The notes under the pieces are model-generated. The model worked only from the letters and a program-made list of their open reading frames with translations. It was not told the origin of the DNA and did no database searches. A stretch of 64,000 nt of DNA from an uncultured Clostridia bacterium (lineage in GTDB: Bacteria > Bacillota > Clostridia > Lachnospirales > Lachnospiraceae). The first letter of the stretch is position 1. Every line of letters starts with the position of its first letter. Below, piece after piece: positions 1-8,741 of the stretch. The DNA is taken from positions 23,539 through 87,538 of the forward strand of contig CANDNA010000011.1 in the NCBI GenBank assembly GCA_947385955.1. Direction: 5' to 3'. The position numbers and the translations under genes were made by a program.

Positions 1-368
1 CAGGGGATCACTCCCAGTAAAATACTGTACAGCACCGCCGCCCGCAGGCCAAACCGCCTGCGGACGATCAGGGCGCCCCAGCTCATACACAGAAACATGG
101 GCAGGATGGACACCAGCTTCAGGCACAGCAGGCTGTCTCCGAATGCCAGCGTAAAGCACTTGGCAATCAGATAATACAGCGGCGGGTGCACATCCGAGGC
201 AGTCCCCTTTAAAATACCTGCAAAATCCGAATGCAGCAGTTCAATGGTAAATGCCTCGTCTGTCCATATATTGTTGTTGAAACATAAAGACAGATAACAC
301 AGGAAGAAAAGCAGGGCCAGTCCCAGCAAAATCCCCTGCTGCTGTCTGTTGGATACGTTACTCTTCAT
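1..368 (-). CDS. GT-C type membrane glycosyltransferase, N-terminal part (runs off the window)
   Basis: The first 122 residues of a polytopic membrane protein are visible; the 3' end lies outside the window. After one transmembrane helix (about residues 12-30) comes WTDEAFT (35-41), and HPPLYYL at 61-67. This acidic pair in the first outer loop followed by HPPL-Y is typical of GT39/ArnT-like GT-C enzymes, which move sugars from polyprenyl-phosphate donors to acceptors outside the membrane. The start at 368 is preferred over an in-frame ATG at 374 because it leaves about 7 nt after the AAGGAA box. It overlaps the end of the upstream polyprenyl-phosphate glycosyltransferase by 11 nt. That neighbour could make its donor, which is inference. 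Confidence 0.75.
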   Translation of the reverse strand, partial: MKSNVSNRQQQGILLGLALLFFLCYLSLCFNNNIWTDEAFTIELLHSDFAGILKGTASDVHPPLYYLIAKCFTLAFGDSLLCLKLVSILPMFLCMSWGALIVRRRFGLRAAVLYSILLGVIP

Positions 369-1305
369 TTTCATTTCCTTTTTGCCCGATGACCTCCCGG
401 ATCACATATTGGGGCGAATTATTCAGGCTGATATAGATTCTTCCCACATATTCCCCGATCAGCCCCAGCATCAGCATAATCATCCCTCCGAGAAAGACCA
501 CTGCGGACATCAGGGAACTGAATCCCACCGGTACAGCCGGATTGATCAGGCGCTTGATAATCGTATAAATCCCATACAGAAAACCGCTGACCGCGCACAG
601 GATGCCTATAATAGTGGCAAACCGCAGAGGCTGGATGGAAAATGCGGTGAACCCGTTAAACCACAGGCCCAGCAGGGCTTTCATCGTATAGCCCGAATGC
701 CCCGATTCCCGCTGCCTGTGTTTTATGTCCACATTGCTGATATTTTTGGTGGTCCGCAGCACCAGCCCGATCACATAGGGATAGGAATTTTCATATCTGA
801 CCACTTCCTCTATTACAAATCTGCGGGCGGCAAAATAACTGGAAATATACAGCTCCTTTGGTTTGCCCAGCATAAAGCGGGTCATAATCTCATTGACTTT
901 ACTGCCAAAATTGCGGAACGCGGAATGCTGTTTATTCAGATATCTGGCATAGACCACATCCTGGCCTGATTCGATGCCTTCCAGAAATTTTCCCACATCT
1001 TCCGCCGGCGTCTGCCCATCGTCATCCAGACAGATCACAATATCGCCGGTCACATGCCGGAACCCGGCCATCAATGCGGCATGCTGCCCGAAATTCCTGG
1101 CCAGAGAGATTCCCCGGATATTGTCCTGAGCCGCGCAAAGTGACCGGATCACCTCCAGTGTCTGATCCGGCGAGCAGTCATTGACCAGAATGATCTCATA
1201 TACATATCGGGAAAGCTGTGCCATCGTCCTGTTAATTTCATCCACCACATGAGGCAGCGTCAGCTCAGACCGATAACAGGGAATCACAAAACTTACTTTA
1301 TCCAT
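358..1305 (-). CDS. GtrB/ArnC-like polyprenyl-phosphate glycosyltransferase (GT2)
   Basis: This 315-residue protein has an N-terminal GT-A domain with VSFVIPCYRSE (4-14), NDCSPD and CLDDDGQTP, the nucleotide-sugar and metal-binding acidic motifs. Two C-terminal transmembrane helices lie at about 230-300. The architecture is that of DPM1/GtrB/ArnC enzymes, which transfer a sugar from a nucleotide donor to undecaprenyl phosphate on the inner face of the membrane. The start has an AGGAGG box 6 nt upstream and overlaps the stop of the GNAT gene by 8 nt, so the two are coupled. The following gene encodes a GT-C-like enzyme, the usual partner. The sugar is unknown; the nearby WecE-like gene makes an amino-deoxy sugar plausible. 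Confidence 0.85.
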   Translation of the reverse strand: MDKVSFVIPCYRSELTLPHVVDEINRTMAQLSRYVYEIILVNDCSPDQTLEVIRSLCAAQDNIRGISLARNFGQHAALMAGFRHVTGDIVICLDDDGQTPAEDVGKFLEGIESGQDVVYARYLNKQHSAFRNFGSKVNEIMTRFMLGKPKELYISSYFAARRFVIEEVVRYENSYPYVIGLVLRTTKNISNVDIKHRQRESGHSGYTMKALLGLWFNGFTAFSIQPLRFATIIGILCAVSGFLYGIYTIIKRLINPAVPVGFSSLMSAVVFLGGMIMLMLGLIGEYVGRIYISLNNSPQYVIREVIGQKGNENEE

Positions 1306-1840
1306 GATAACCCTCCTGCGGATTCAGGATCCGCATTAAAATCAAATCCTTATAACAGCCCCGGATGCACACCTCATCTTTCAGATAAGCCTCCTGCAGA
1401 AATCCCGCTTTTTCATAGGATCTCCTTGCAATTTCATTGTCTGCAAGAACCCGCAGAAATATTTTATGCAGCCGCAGAGTCGTAAACCCGTATTCTGCAA
1501 TCAGGCGGATACATTCTGAGCCGATGCCTTTCCTCATCTGGGATTCCTCTCCGATAAAAATACCAAATTCCGCACGCCGGTGCGTCCGGTCGATATCCCG
1601 CAGATACACGCTTCCCACATCCATATCCGCATCCCTGCTGTGAATAATAAACTGCTCCACCAGTCCGGTCCCCACCTTGTCCCGGAGCCATTCCCGGTGG
1701 CTTTCCGGTGTAAACAGCGTCTGATATATGAAATTCCTTCTCACATGATCGCTGTTGCGCCAACGGACAATATTCTCCGTATCCTGATCCGTTATCGGCC
1801 TCAGCGTCACATGTTCGCCTGTGATAATCTCCTGGTTCAC
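1298..1840 (-). CDS. GNAT acetyltransferase, WecD-like role proposed
   Basis: The 180 residues form one GNAT domain of the RimJ/RimL type: LRPITDQDTENIVRWRNS near the N terminus, EFGIFIGEE, the acetyl-CoA loop RKGIGSE at about 105-111, and NEIARRSYEKAGF at about 134-146. The start is GTG at 1840, preceded by GGGGA. The gene shares an operon with a WecE-type aminotransferase (3637-4767), separated from it only by a membrane protein. N-acetylation of the 4-amino group of dTDP-4-amino-4,6-dideoxygalactose, as by WecD, is therefore the simplest role. This is inferred from context. A PseH-like function is an alternative, since its substrate-binding region also resembles sugar N-acetyltransferases. 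Confidence 0.7.
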   Translation of the reverse strand: MNQEIITGEHVTLRPITDQDTENIVRWRNSDHVRRNFIYQTLFTPESHREWLRDKVGTGLVEQFIIHSRDADMDVGSVYLRDIDRTHRRAEFGIFIGEESQMRKGIGSECIRLIAEYGFTTLRLHKIFLRVLADNEIARRSYEKAGFLQEAYLKDEVCIRGCYKDLILMRILNPQEGYHG

Positions 1841-1867
1841 GTTCTTTTTCCCCGTCTGCTTTCTGTC

Positions 1868-3640
1868 TCAATCTGTTTCCAGAATCCTGTATATGGAAAA
1901 GCTGCCGCAGACATCCTCCTGCTGTAAAGCCACATCCATACCCTTTTCTTTATAATACCCGATCAGAAAATCCGGTTTTCTCTCTTCCTTTGTATGATCT
2001 GTCACAAAATATGCACTGCCCTTCAAAAGAGCCGCCTGCGCATTGCCGATTCCTGCCCTCTCCCGCTTTTCGGCGGCAGCCGGGCTTTTCACACACCAGC
2101 CTCCCAGCAGGTCAAAATTCCGAAAGGCAGGAGAGGTATCGGAAAAGAGCTTCTCCGAATAAGCCACTGTGGAATACACATCCAGATAATAAAACCGCTT
2201 TGGTTTTTCCTCACAATATGCTTTCCATGCCTGCCATTGTTCGTTCCTCTGCTCTCTGCCTTTATATTCCAGTCCCGCCGTACCGCTTTTTTCCACCGCT
2301 GTGCAGACAAGCAGCACCACATACAAGGACAGTATAGCCGATCTTTCAAATTTTTTCCACCGCAATGACGCCCCGTGGAATAAAAAAAGCAGTCCCAGCA
2401 TGGTCAGCTCCGCCAGATACAAGGGATGGGTGATCCGTTCCGGTACTCTCCCCCGATACAGTAAAAACAGCCAGAGCCCGGTTCTGACCAGGCCGGTCAT
2501 GGCCAGACTTCCAAGCAGCTTTCTGTTCTTTTCTGCCATAGCCAGACGGAACAGCAGAAAATAAGAAAACACTGCCAGCAGATCAAAAGCCAGTTCCTGT
2601 CCGTGGGTAAACCGGTAAATATATGTGTACAGGCTCAGATACAGTCTCCGGGCCGGCCCTGTTTCCTGATGAGCTGCCGCATAAGAAGCAATCTGCCCCA
2701 TCATCTCCGTGTCTATGCCCTCATCCAGGTCAAAATTATAATTGTCCAGCAGCATATACTGTGCTTCTGATATGCCGGCGGCTTCATAAAATGCCCGGTG
2801 CTTTTCATACTCAGGCAGTCCGTAAAAATCATATACCCGGGTCCTGTCGTCAAAAAACTGCCGGAATGCTTTCCATTCTCCGCTGCCATAGGCCACGGAA
2901 TCAGCCGCTAGAGAAAGCCCCAGAAGCAGCGCTGTCCCCAGCACAAAGCCTCCATATTTCAGAAAGATACGCCGCCGGCCTGCATGAGACAAATCAGCAT
3001 CCTGTCCGTCCTCATCCTGCCCGCTCCCCGTTCCTGCCAGCCGTAAAAGTACTGTCAGACCCAGGAACGGACACAGCAGCAACGTCATCTCTGTTCGCAG
3101 GCAAAAGGCCAGGCAGATCATAGCCGCCGTACCGGCCTGGTATCGGAAAAATCCGGCTTCGTCCTCCCCGGGCCCTGCCAGCAGCCGGACCAAAGCCCCG
3201 CAGACCAGCAGTCCGGCAGTTACCGTATACTGGACAAATACAAACTCGTACAAAAACAGGCTCACAATCCCAAAGGTAAGCAATAGCGCCGCCGCCGGCT
3301 TTTTTTCAGGCTTTTTCACATAGTGCAGAATACAGGAAACCGCCGCCCAGACAGCTCCGAACTGACAGAGACACAGGAAAATACCGTACCAGGGAACGGC
3401 AGGCAGCAGCCGGTAACAAAGGGCAATACACCAGCCCAGAGGATACAACATCTGTATATTGTGCCCATCCGGTTCTCCGGTATAAGTACCGGATAAAATA
3501 TCCTTCATAGCCGTATCGTCATTGAGATCATAGTAAAAATCAAAAAATACAGATAAAAACAGCCAGACAGCCGCCACAAACAGCCCTGCTGTCACCGCAT
3601 CCTTCCTTCTGTCCCGATCCTGTATTCCGGCAAATCTCAT
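1868..3640 (-). CDS. Large polytopic membrane protein, GT-C-like
   Basis: The protein has 590 residues with roughly ten hydrophobic segments and a soluble C-terminal region (about 455-590). After the first helix comes YYDLNDDTAMKDI (about 36-48), an acidic pair in the first outer loop as in GT-C glycosyltransferases. I do not recognise a named family. The C-terminal part (LDVYSTVAYSEKLF and following) is extracytoplasmic-like. The start overlaps the wecE-like stop by ATGA, so translation is coupled. Membership of a polysaccharide operon, next to polyprenyl-phosphate sugar synthases, suggests transfer of a side-chain sugar, but a polymerase or another transport role cannot be excluded. Confidence 0.6.
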   Translation of the reverse strand: MRFAGIQDRDRRKDAVTAGLFVAAVWLFLSVFFDFYYDLNDDTAMKDILSGTYTGEPDGHNIQMLYPLGWCIALCYRLLPAVPWYGIFLCLCQFGAVWAAVSCILHYVKKPEKKPAAALLLTFGIVSLFLYEFVFVQYTVTAGLLVCGALVRLLAGPGEDEAGFFRYQAGTAAMICLAFCLRTEMTLLLCPFLGLTVLLRLAGTGSGQDEDGQDADLSHAGRRRIFLKYGGFVLGTALLLGLSLAADSVAYGSGEWKAFRQFFDDRTRVYDFYGLPEYEKHRAFYEAAGISEAQYMLLDNYNFDLDEGIDTEMMGQIASYAAAHQETGPARRLYLSLYTYIYRFTHGQELAFDLLAVFSYFLLFRLAMAEKNRKLLGSLAMTGLVRTGLWLFLLYRGRVPERITHPLYLAELTMLGLLFLFHGASLRWKKFERSAILSLYVVLLVCTAVEKSGTAGLEYKGREQRNEQWQAWKAYCEEKPKRFYYLDVYSTVAYSEKLFSDTSPAFRNFDLLGGWCVKSPAAAEKRERAGIGNAQAALLKGSAYFVTDHTKEERKPDFLIGYYKEKGMDVALQQEDVCGSFSIYRILETD

Positions 3641-4767
3641 ACGTGATAAAACTCCTTCACTTTTCCTGTAATATAGGAAACTTCCTCTGCAGTCAGTTTA
3701 TAAAACATGGGAAGCCGGCAAAGCCGTTCGCTTTCCCTGGTGGTATATACATCCTCACCATGAAATCTGCCGAATTTCAGTCCGGCAGGCGCCGTATGCA
3801 GCGGGATATAATGGAATACGGATAAAATATCTTGTTCCTTTAAAAAGGCCAGCAGCGCCGTCCGCTCCTCCAGGTCCTTTGCCTTGATATAGAACATATG
3901 GGCATTGTGCACACATCCCTGCGGCACTGTGGGCAGTTCCAGCAGCCCTTTCTCCTGCAACGGCCCAAGCTCCTCATAATACTGATTCCACAGGGCCAGC
4001 CTGTGATCATTGATTTCATCCGCCATTTCAAGCTGCGCCCACAGATATGCCGCATTCATATCGCTGGGCAGATAAGAAGAGCCGTAATTGACCCAGGTAT
4101 ATTTGTCGATCTGCCCCCGGAAAAATTTACTCCGGTTGGTGCCCTTCTCCCGCAGGATTTCCGCCTCTTCCACATACCGGGCATCCCGGATCAACAGGGC
4201 GCCGCCTTCTCCCATACTGTAATTCTTGGTTTCATGAAAACTGAACGCCCCGAAATCGCCGATGGTTCCCAGCGCCTTCCCTTTATAAGTTGACAGAATC
4301 CCCTGAGCCGCATCTTCGATCACAAGCAGATTATGGCGGCGGGCAATCTCCATAATGGTATCCATTTCACAGGCTACGCCGGCATAATGTACCGGTACAA
4401 TGGCCTTTGTCTTTTCCGTAACGGCATCCTCAATCAGTGTTTCATCTATATTCATGGTATCCGGACGGATGTCTACAAACACCGGCACCGCCCCACGCAG
4501 CACAAAAGCGTCTGCCGTGGAAACAAAAGTATAAGAAGGCATAATGACCTCATCCCCAGGACCGATCTCCGCCAGCAGCGCTGCCAGCTCTGTGGCATGG
4601 GTACAGGAGGTGGTCAGCAGGCATTTTTTCGTACCGGTGCGTTCCTCGATCCAGGCATTGCATCGCCTGGTAAACTCACCGTCACCACAGATTTTCTGCT
4701 GCTCCACTGCCTGACTGATATACTCCAGTTCTCTTCCTGTATACGGCGGTACATTAAATACAATCAT
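3637..4767 (-). CDS. wecE: dTDP-4-amino-4,6-dideoxygalactose transaminase (WecE/RffA)
   Basis: This 376-residue DegT/DnrJ/EryC1/StrS-family PLP enzyme closely resembles E. coli WecE along its whole length: CGDGEFTRRC (27-36), GDEVIMPSYTFVSTADAFVL (71-90), VPVHYAGVACEMDTIME (124-140), EDAAQG (151-156) and FSFHETKNY (175-183), with the Schiff-base Lys at 181. WecE converts dTDP-4-keto-6-deoxyglucose to dTDP-4-amino-4,6-dideoxygalactose (Fuc4N), using glutamate as amino donor. The start has AAGGAG 7 nt upstream. A GNAT two genes downstream could acetylate the product to dTDP-Fuc4NAc. The dTDP-glucose pyrophosphorylase and dehydratase needed upstream are not in this window; rfbD at 41424 uses the same pool. 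Confidence 0.92.
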   Translation of the reverse strand: MIVFNVPPYTGRELEYISQAVEQQKICGDGEFTRRCNAWIEERTGTKKCLLTTSCTHATELAALLAEIGPGDEVIMPSYTFVSTADAFVLRGAVPVFVDIRPDTMNIDETLIEDAVTEKTKAIVPVHYAGVACEMDTIMEIARRHNLLVIEDAAQGILSTYKGKALGTIGDFGAFSFHETKNYSMGEGGALLIRDARYVEEAEILREKGTNRSKFFRGQIDKYTWVNYGSSYLPSDMNAAYLWAQLEMADEINDHRLALWNQYYEELGPLQEKGLLELPTVPQGCVHNAHMFYIKAKDLEERTALLAFLKEQDILSVFHYIPLHTAPAGLKFGRFHGEDVYTTRESERLCRLPMFYKLTAEEVSYITGKVKEFYHV

Positions 4768-4779
4768 TCTGCTTCTCCT

Positions 4780-6498
4780 TTACTCTGATACATGGTATAT
4801 TGTCACCTTTTCATTTTCAAACCGTTTCTGATAACCGTTTCTGTCCATAAACGCCTGCAGCAGGTCTGCCTTTTCATCCACCGGTACATAGGCATTGCCG
4901 ATGACCACTACCGGTCTGACTGTGTCAATCTGCTCCTGTACATGGGCAAAATCCCGTTCCCAGAAAGTCATATTATAGGATTCCAGATTGGCCCAGGTAG
5001 TGGTGATGGCCGCAGGCACATCCAGCAGATAGGAAAGCCCCGGTACATCACCATACAGGATAACCGGCGTATCCTCCAGCCCTGCCTCTTCCCAGAAGCC
5101 GATGATCTCTTCCAGCGCTGCAGCATTGGACTGTGTGGTATACATTCCTTTTAGTATACCATTATTTTCCACTTTTGTATTCCTTTTTTCTGCAAAGCTG
5201 CCGTCCCGGAATACAAAAACCCATCCAAACCCCCAGCTCTGGACAAAGCATGTCATCAAACAGCCTGCGCACACCGCCCGTACCGGAAAACTCCGGGGCA
5301 GAAATCTGTGCAGGAAATACAGCGTAACCGGCCCGACCAGAAACAGATCGTTGATAAGCGGATAGGAGCGATTATTGCTGCCCAGCGGTAAAATCAAAAT
5401 GCTGATTACCATCAGCATGGCCAGCAGTTTTTCTTTCTCATCGGTATCCTTACGCACAAGAGCCAGCATATTAAGCAGAAGCGCCGCTGTATTAAACAGA
5501 CTGACCCACCAGAATATGGAAAAATACGTATGATAATCAAAACCGAACATACCACGGCCATATACCAGACGGAGGAGCACCAGAAAGCCCAGTGCAAACA
5601 GTACCTTTTTTCCGGTTTCCCAGCGCCCTTTCCCCATTCGGAACAAAGCCAGCCCCGAAAGGGCATACAGGATAAAAAGGATCCCCCATTTCATACTGCC
5701 TCCATAATCAATGAAAGCCCCCGCTATCATTTCCGCAGCGGAATAACCGCTGGCGCCTCCTGACATGGTCTGCAGGCCGGACAGCATGGTAAAATAGCCT
5801 GACAGACCGTACTGGGCCTGTATCATCAAAAGAAAGGCGGAAACGCCTGCCGCATACCCCAATATACACCAGAGGGTATCCCCGGCCACCGCTTTTGCGC
5901 CCCGCTTTCTCAGAAAACCGTCATACCAGAGTCCCAGGATCAGCGCCATATGGGTCAGATTGGAAAACCGGACTCCTACGCCCAGACCCAGCACCAGGCC
6001 CGCCAGCACGTAATACCGCTTTTTCTCTGTCCGGATACCTCTGTATAACAGAATCGTGCCCCCGGTCAGCCCCAGATAGGTCAGATAATTGTACAGAATC
6101 ACATGGGGACACCAGCACAGCATAATTGCCAGTATCTCTCCGGCCAGCGCATACCCCCAGTGCAGTTTGTCTTTCAGAAAATACCAGGCGCACAGCGCAA
6201 TCCCGCTGACCACCAGTGAGCAGTACAGGTTCATCCCCAGCATGGTATGACCAAGCGGCAGCTTCGTAAACAGATGCCCCACACCATTGGCCAGATACGT
6301 CACATAAACCCACATACCGTCCAACTCCCCGAACCACCGGAAACAGGCCAGATTATAGCCCGTATCACTGATGTCGATTCCCTGCGTGATATGACGCAGC
6401 GGCAGCAGAAAAAGAAGCAGCGGGCAGATCACCCGGGGAATAAAACCATATCCGCCATATTTACAATTCGAATCCTGTGCCCGTCCCAGTGTTGTCAT
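4780..6498 (-). CDS. Polytopic membrane protein, GT-C-like, with soluble C-terminal region
   Basis: About 572 residues. A string of hydrophobic helices fills residues 15-440, and a soluble tail of about 130 residues follows. The first outer loop contains ITQGIDISDTGYNLACFRW, an acidic DxxD-GY motif like those of GT-C enzymes. I do not recognise a named family. The reading frame is open further upstream, but the start at 6498 lies 8 nt after AGGAAG. An ATG at 6504 forms TGATG with the previous stop and is the alternative. It sits between the O-acyltransferase and wecE, so a role in assembling or decorating the surface glycan is likely; the donor and acceptor are unknown. Confidence 0.6.
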   Translation of the reverse strand: MTTLGRAQDSNCKYGGYGFIPRVICPLLLFLLPLRHITQGIDISDTGYNLACFRWFGELDGMWVYVTYLANGVGHLFTKLPLGHTMLGMNLYCSLVVSGIALCAWYFLKDKLHWGYALAGEILAIMLCWCPHVILYNYLTYLGLTGGTILLYRGIRTEKKRYYVLAGLVLGLGVGVRFSNLTHMALILGLWYDGFLRKRGAKAVAGDTLWCILGYAAGVSAFLLMIQAQYGLSGYFTMLSGLQTMSGGASGYSAAEMIAGAFIDYGGSMKWGILFILYALSGLALFRMGKGRWETGKKVLFALGFLVLLRLVYGRGMFGFDYHTYFSIFWWVSLFNTAALLLNMLALVRKDTDEKEKLLAMLMVISILILPLGSNNRSYPLINDLFLVGPVTLYFLHRFLPRSFPVRAVCAGCLMTCFVQSWGFGWVFVFRDGSFAEKRNTKVENNGILKGMYTTQSNAAALEEIIGFWEEAGLEDTPVILYGDVPGLSYLLDVPAAITTTWANLESYNMTFWERDFAHVQEQIDTVRPVVVIGNAYVPVDEKADLLQAFMDRNGYQKRFENEKVTIYHVSE

Positions 6499-6503
6499 TT
6501 CCA

Positions 6504-7622
6504 TCACTTCCTTTGTGTTTGTACAGATCCCGACAGGACACTCTTTCCGAGCCTGCCGATTCCCCAAAACAGCGCCTGCCGGATAAAATCGATCAGCATA
6601 CAGACGCCATATACAGCCAGAACCGAAGGGAGCCAGTGGAGCAAAAACAGGGGATTCTCCGCAAAATGACCGGTTCCCAGCCACCGGGGCCACAGATAAC
6701 GCAGCGTAAGATGTTCATGAATCAGATAAACGCCAAAGGAAGCGGAAGCGATCCTGCAGACCAGTCCCGCCCCCTTTTCTCTGGAAAGCCACCGGCCCGG
6801 CCCGGTTCTCTGCCGCATACCGGCAAAGGCCGTAAATAAAAATACGGAAGCCGCCAGACAGAGGATACTGTTATACTGGTACTGCCTGTTGATAAATCCT
6901 TCCAGACTCCCTGTTTTCTCATAAAAGATATGCAGGGCTGCAAAGCTGCCTGCTATCAGCAGGCTGCAGAGCCCGTAACCGGCGAAACCCCGGATACATA
7001 CCCCGGGCATACCTTCCCCGATCGCCGTATGATACCTGAGGTAAGCGCCGATCAGATACAGACAGAGAAACCAGAGCGCATCGTACCCCATCCGGTCAAC
7101 CGGCAGCTTTACCGGAAGGATACTGCTGCTGAGACATAAAAACAGCAGCAGCAGGCCGATTCCCTGTTCCAGTGTCCTTTTGGGAAGTCCCCGCAGGGTT
7201 TCATTCATCAGCGGCGCCAGCAGGTACATCAGCAGATAGGCTGTCACAAACCAGTAATGCTCCTCCACCACCGGCAGCAGATACGTAAGCAGCCTGTATT
7301 TGTCCATCTCCGCCCAGGAAGAGACCCCCGTCAGCAGAGCCAGCACTGCCAGACCTGCGGAATAAAAAAACACCTGTATCCAGAGTTTAGCCGCTTTCAT
7401 TGGCCTGTAGTCACTTCCCGCCAGAAAATACGCGCTGATCAGTACATATACATTGACCGCAGGTACGCAAAACGCCTCCAGCAGCCAGGCCAGATAACCG
7501 GCGGCAGAAAATTCTGCGCCCGGCTTTGGCAGGATACCCCCCTTGTCCAGATAATGCAGGGTAATGATCATCAGCATCGCCACGATCCGCAGCAATTCAA
7601 ACTTTGCCTCTCTTTTTTTCAT
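6504..7622 (-). CDS. Acyltransferase 3 family membrane O-acyltransferase
   Basis: The protein has about 372 residues and begins MKKREAKFELLRIVAMLMII, with the family's FELLR-A-M-I-HY opening. The histidine of LHYLDKGG near residue 22 corresponds to the conserved catalytic-region His. Around ten transmembrane helices follow, and LIHEHLTLRYLW lies near the C terminus. OafA/YrhL-type proteins O-acetylate surface sugars from cytoplasmic acetyl-CoA. The start at 7622 follows the pseG stop by 4 nt and has AAGGAT/AGAGGG upstream; the frame is open further 5' but overlaps pseG. Position directly after pseG suggests that pseudaminic acid or another residue of the same glycan is O-acetylated, which is inference. 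Confidence 0.82.
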   Translation of the reverse strand: MKKREAKFELLRIVAMLMIITLHYLDKGGILPKPGAEFSAAGYLAWLLEAFCVPAVNVYVLISAYFLAGSDYRPMKAAKLWIQVFFYSAGLAVLALLTGVSSWAEMDKYRLLTYLLPVVEEHYWFVTAYLLMYLLAPLMNETLRGLPKRTLEQGIGLLLLFLCLSSSILPVKLPVDRMGYDALWFLCLYLIGAYLRYHTAIGEGMPGVCIRGFAGYGLCSLLIAGSFAALHIFYEKTGSLEGFINRQYQYNSILCLAASVFLFTAFAGMRQRTGPGRWLSREKGAGLVCRIASASFGVYLIHEHLTLRYLWPRWLGTGHFAENPLFLLHWLPSVLAVYGVCMLIDFIRQALFWGIGRLGKSVLSGSVQTQRK

Positions 7623-7626
7623 CCCT

Positions 7627-8712
7627 CTATCCTTCGCTGCCCGTGTCTGTTTCCTGCCCGGCCGCAGCAAGCAGCGCCCGCGCCAGTCTCCCGGCGCCTC
7701 TGCCATCGGTCAGCCCTTCCATCTGTCTGCGGATTCGCCGGCGCAGCGCACTGTCCTGTTCCAGCCTGGAAATCTGCTCCAGCAGCCGGCATAACACCGC
7801 ATCCCTTTCTTCCGTCACATTGCCCACATAACGGATATCGGTTACTGCATCAAAGCAGGCCGCCATGCGCAGTTGATTTTCCGCGAATGTAAAGCAGACT
7901 GCCGGAAGCCGCAGACTGCACAGCTCATACATCGTGGAACCTGCAGCACTGACAGCTATGTCACATTCCTCCATCAGCTTACACATATCCGTCACATTTT
8001 CGTGGATCCGAAACGCCGGATGTTCCCCGGCAAACTGCTTCAGCATTTCTTTCTGCCCGGAAAAAGGGCCGCATACCACATGATAACGGATATCCGGATG
8101 CCTGCCCTGTCTGATCTCGACAGCCAGCCTGCGGCAAAGCTCTCCTGCCACATTGGCCGCATCCCCGCCTCCGGTGGTAATCAGCACATCCGAAACCCGC
8201 TCCTGGATGCGGCTGTGTATCCCGTTTGCAAACTGCGTCCGAAGCGGCGCATATTCGCAGCCCAGCAGGCGCAGCCCCGGAAGCCGGATCCCTGCCTGCC
8301 GGTAAGCCTCTTCATAGGGCAGCTCTTTCCCGTAAATATTATAATCAATCAACACATCCGCCGGATACACACGCTCTCCCAGATCATCCATCCAGGCAGT
8401 CCGGGTCCAGCTCCCGACGGTTTCCATATAACGGCGGGTGACAAAATAACTGTCCACCAGGATCAGCTCTGCCGGATGCTGCCTGAAATAGATTTCGAAC
8501 CGTTCAAGTTCCGATTCCATTTCCCGGTAAGAACTCTCCAGTACAAAGGGTTCATACCCTCTTTCCCTCAGCAGTGTCAGACTTTCCCGGCCCGCTGTGA
8601 CAAAAACCGCTTCCGCTCCCTCTGCCCGCAGCGCATCCGCGATGGAAAGGCACCTCATCATATGCCCCATTGCAATCTCCTGATTGCCGTCTGCTCGAAT
8701 TATGACACGCAC
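7627..8712 (-). CDS. pseG: PseG, UDP-2,4-diacetamido-2,4,6-trideoxy-beta-L-altropyranose hydrolase
   Basis: The 361-residue GT-B-fold protein starts MRVIIRADGNQEIAMGHMMR, with the catalytic His at position 17 as in Campylobacter PseG. The C-terminal half has LITTGGGDAANV, VCGPFSG and AVSAAGSTMYELCSLRLPAV, the UDP-binding half. PseG removes UDP from UDP-6-deoxy-AltdiNAc, giving the free sugar that PseI condenses with phosphoenolpyruvate. The start is GTG at 8712 behind a GGAGG box. It follows the PIG-L gene by 29 nt. The operon order (pseB, C, F, I, GNAT-formyltransferase, PIG-L, G) places it at the end of the Pse set. If the sugar is re-modified, this enzyme must accept the altered substrate. 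Confidence 0.92.
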   Translation of the reverse strand: MRVIIRADGNQEIAMGHMMRCLSIADALRAEGAEAVFVTAGRESLTLLRERGYEPFVLESSYREMESELERFEIYFRQHPAELILVDSYFVTRRYMETVGSWTRTAWMDDLGERVYPADVLIDYNIYGKELPYEEAYRQAGIRLPGLRLLGCEYAPLRTQFANGIHSRIQERVSDVLITTGGGDAANVAGELCRRLAVEIRQGRHPDIRYHVVCGPFSGQKEMLKQFAGEHPAFRIHENVTDMCKLMEECDIAVSAAGSTMYELCSLRLPAVCFTFAENQLRMAACFDAVTDIRYVGNVTEERDAVLCRLLEQISRLEQDSALRRRIRRQMEGLTDGRGAGRLARALLAAAGQETDTGSEG

Positions 8713-8741
8713 GTCACACCTCCGTTTTCAGGCTGCTTCTG

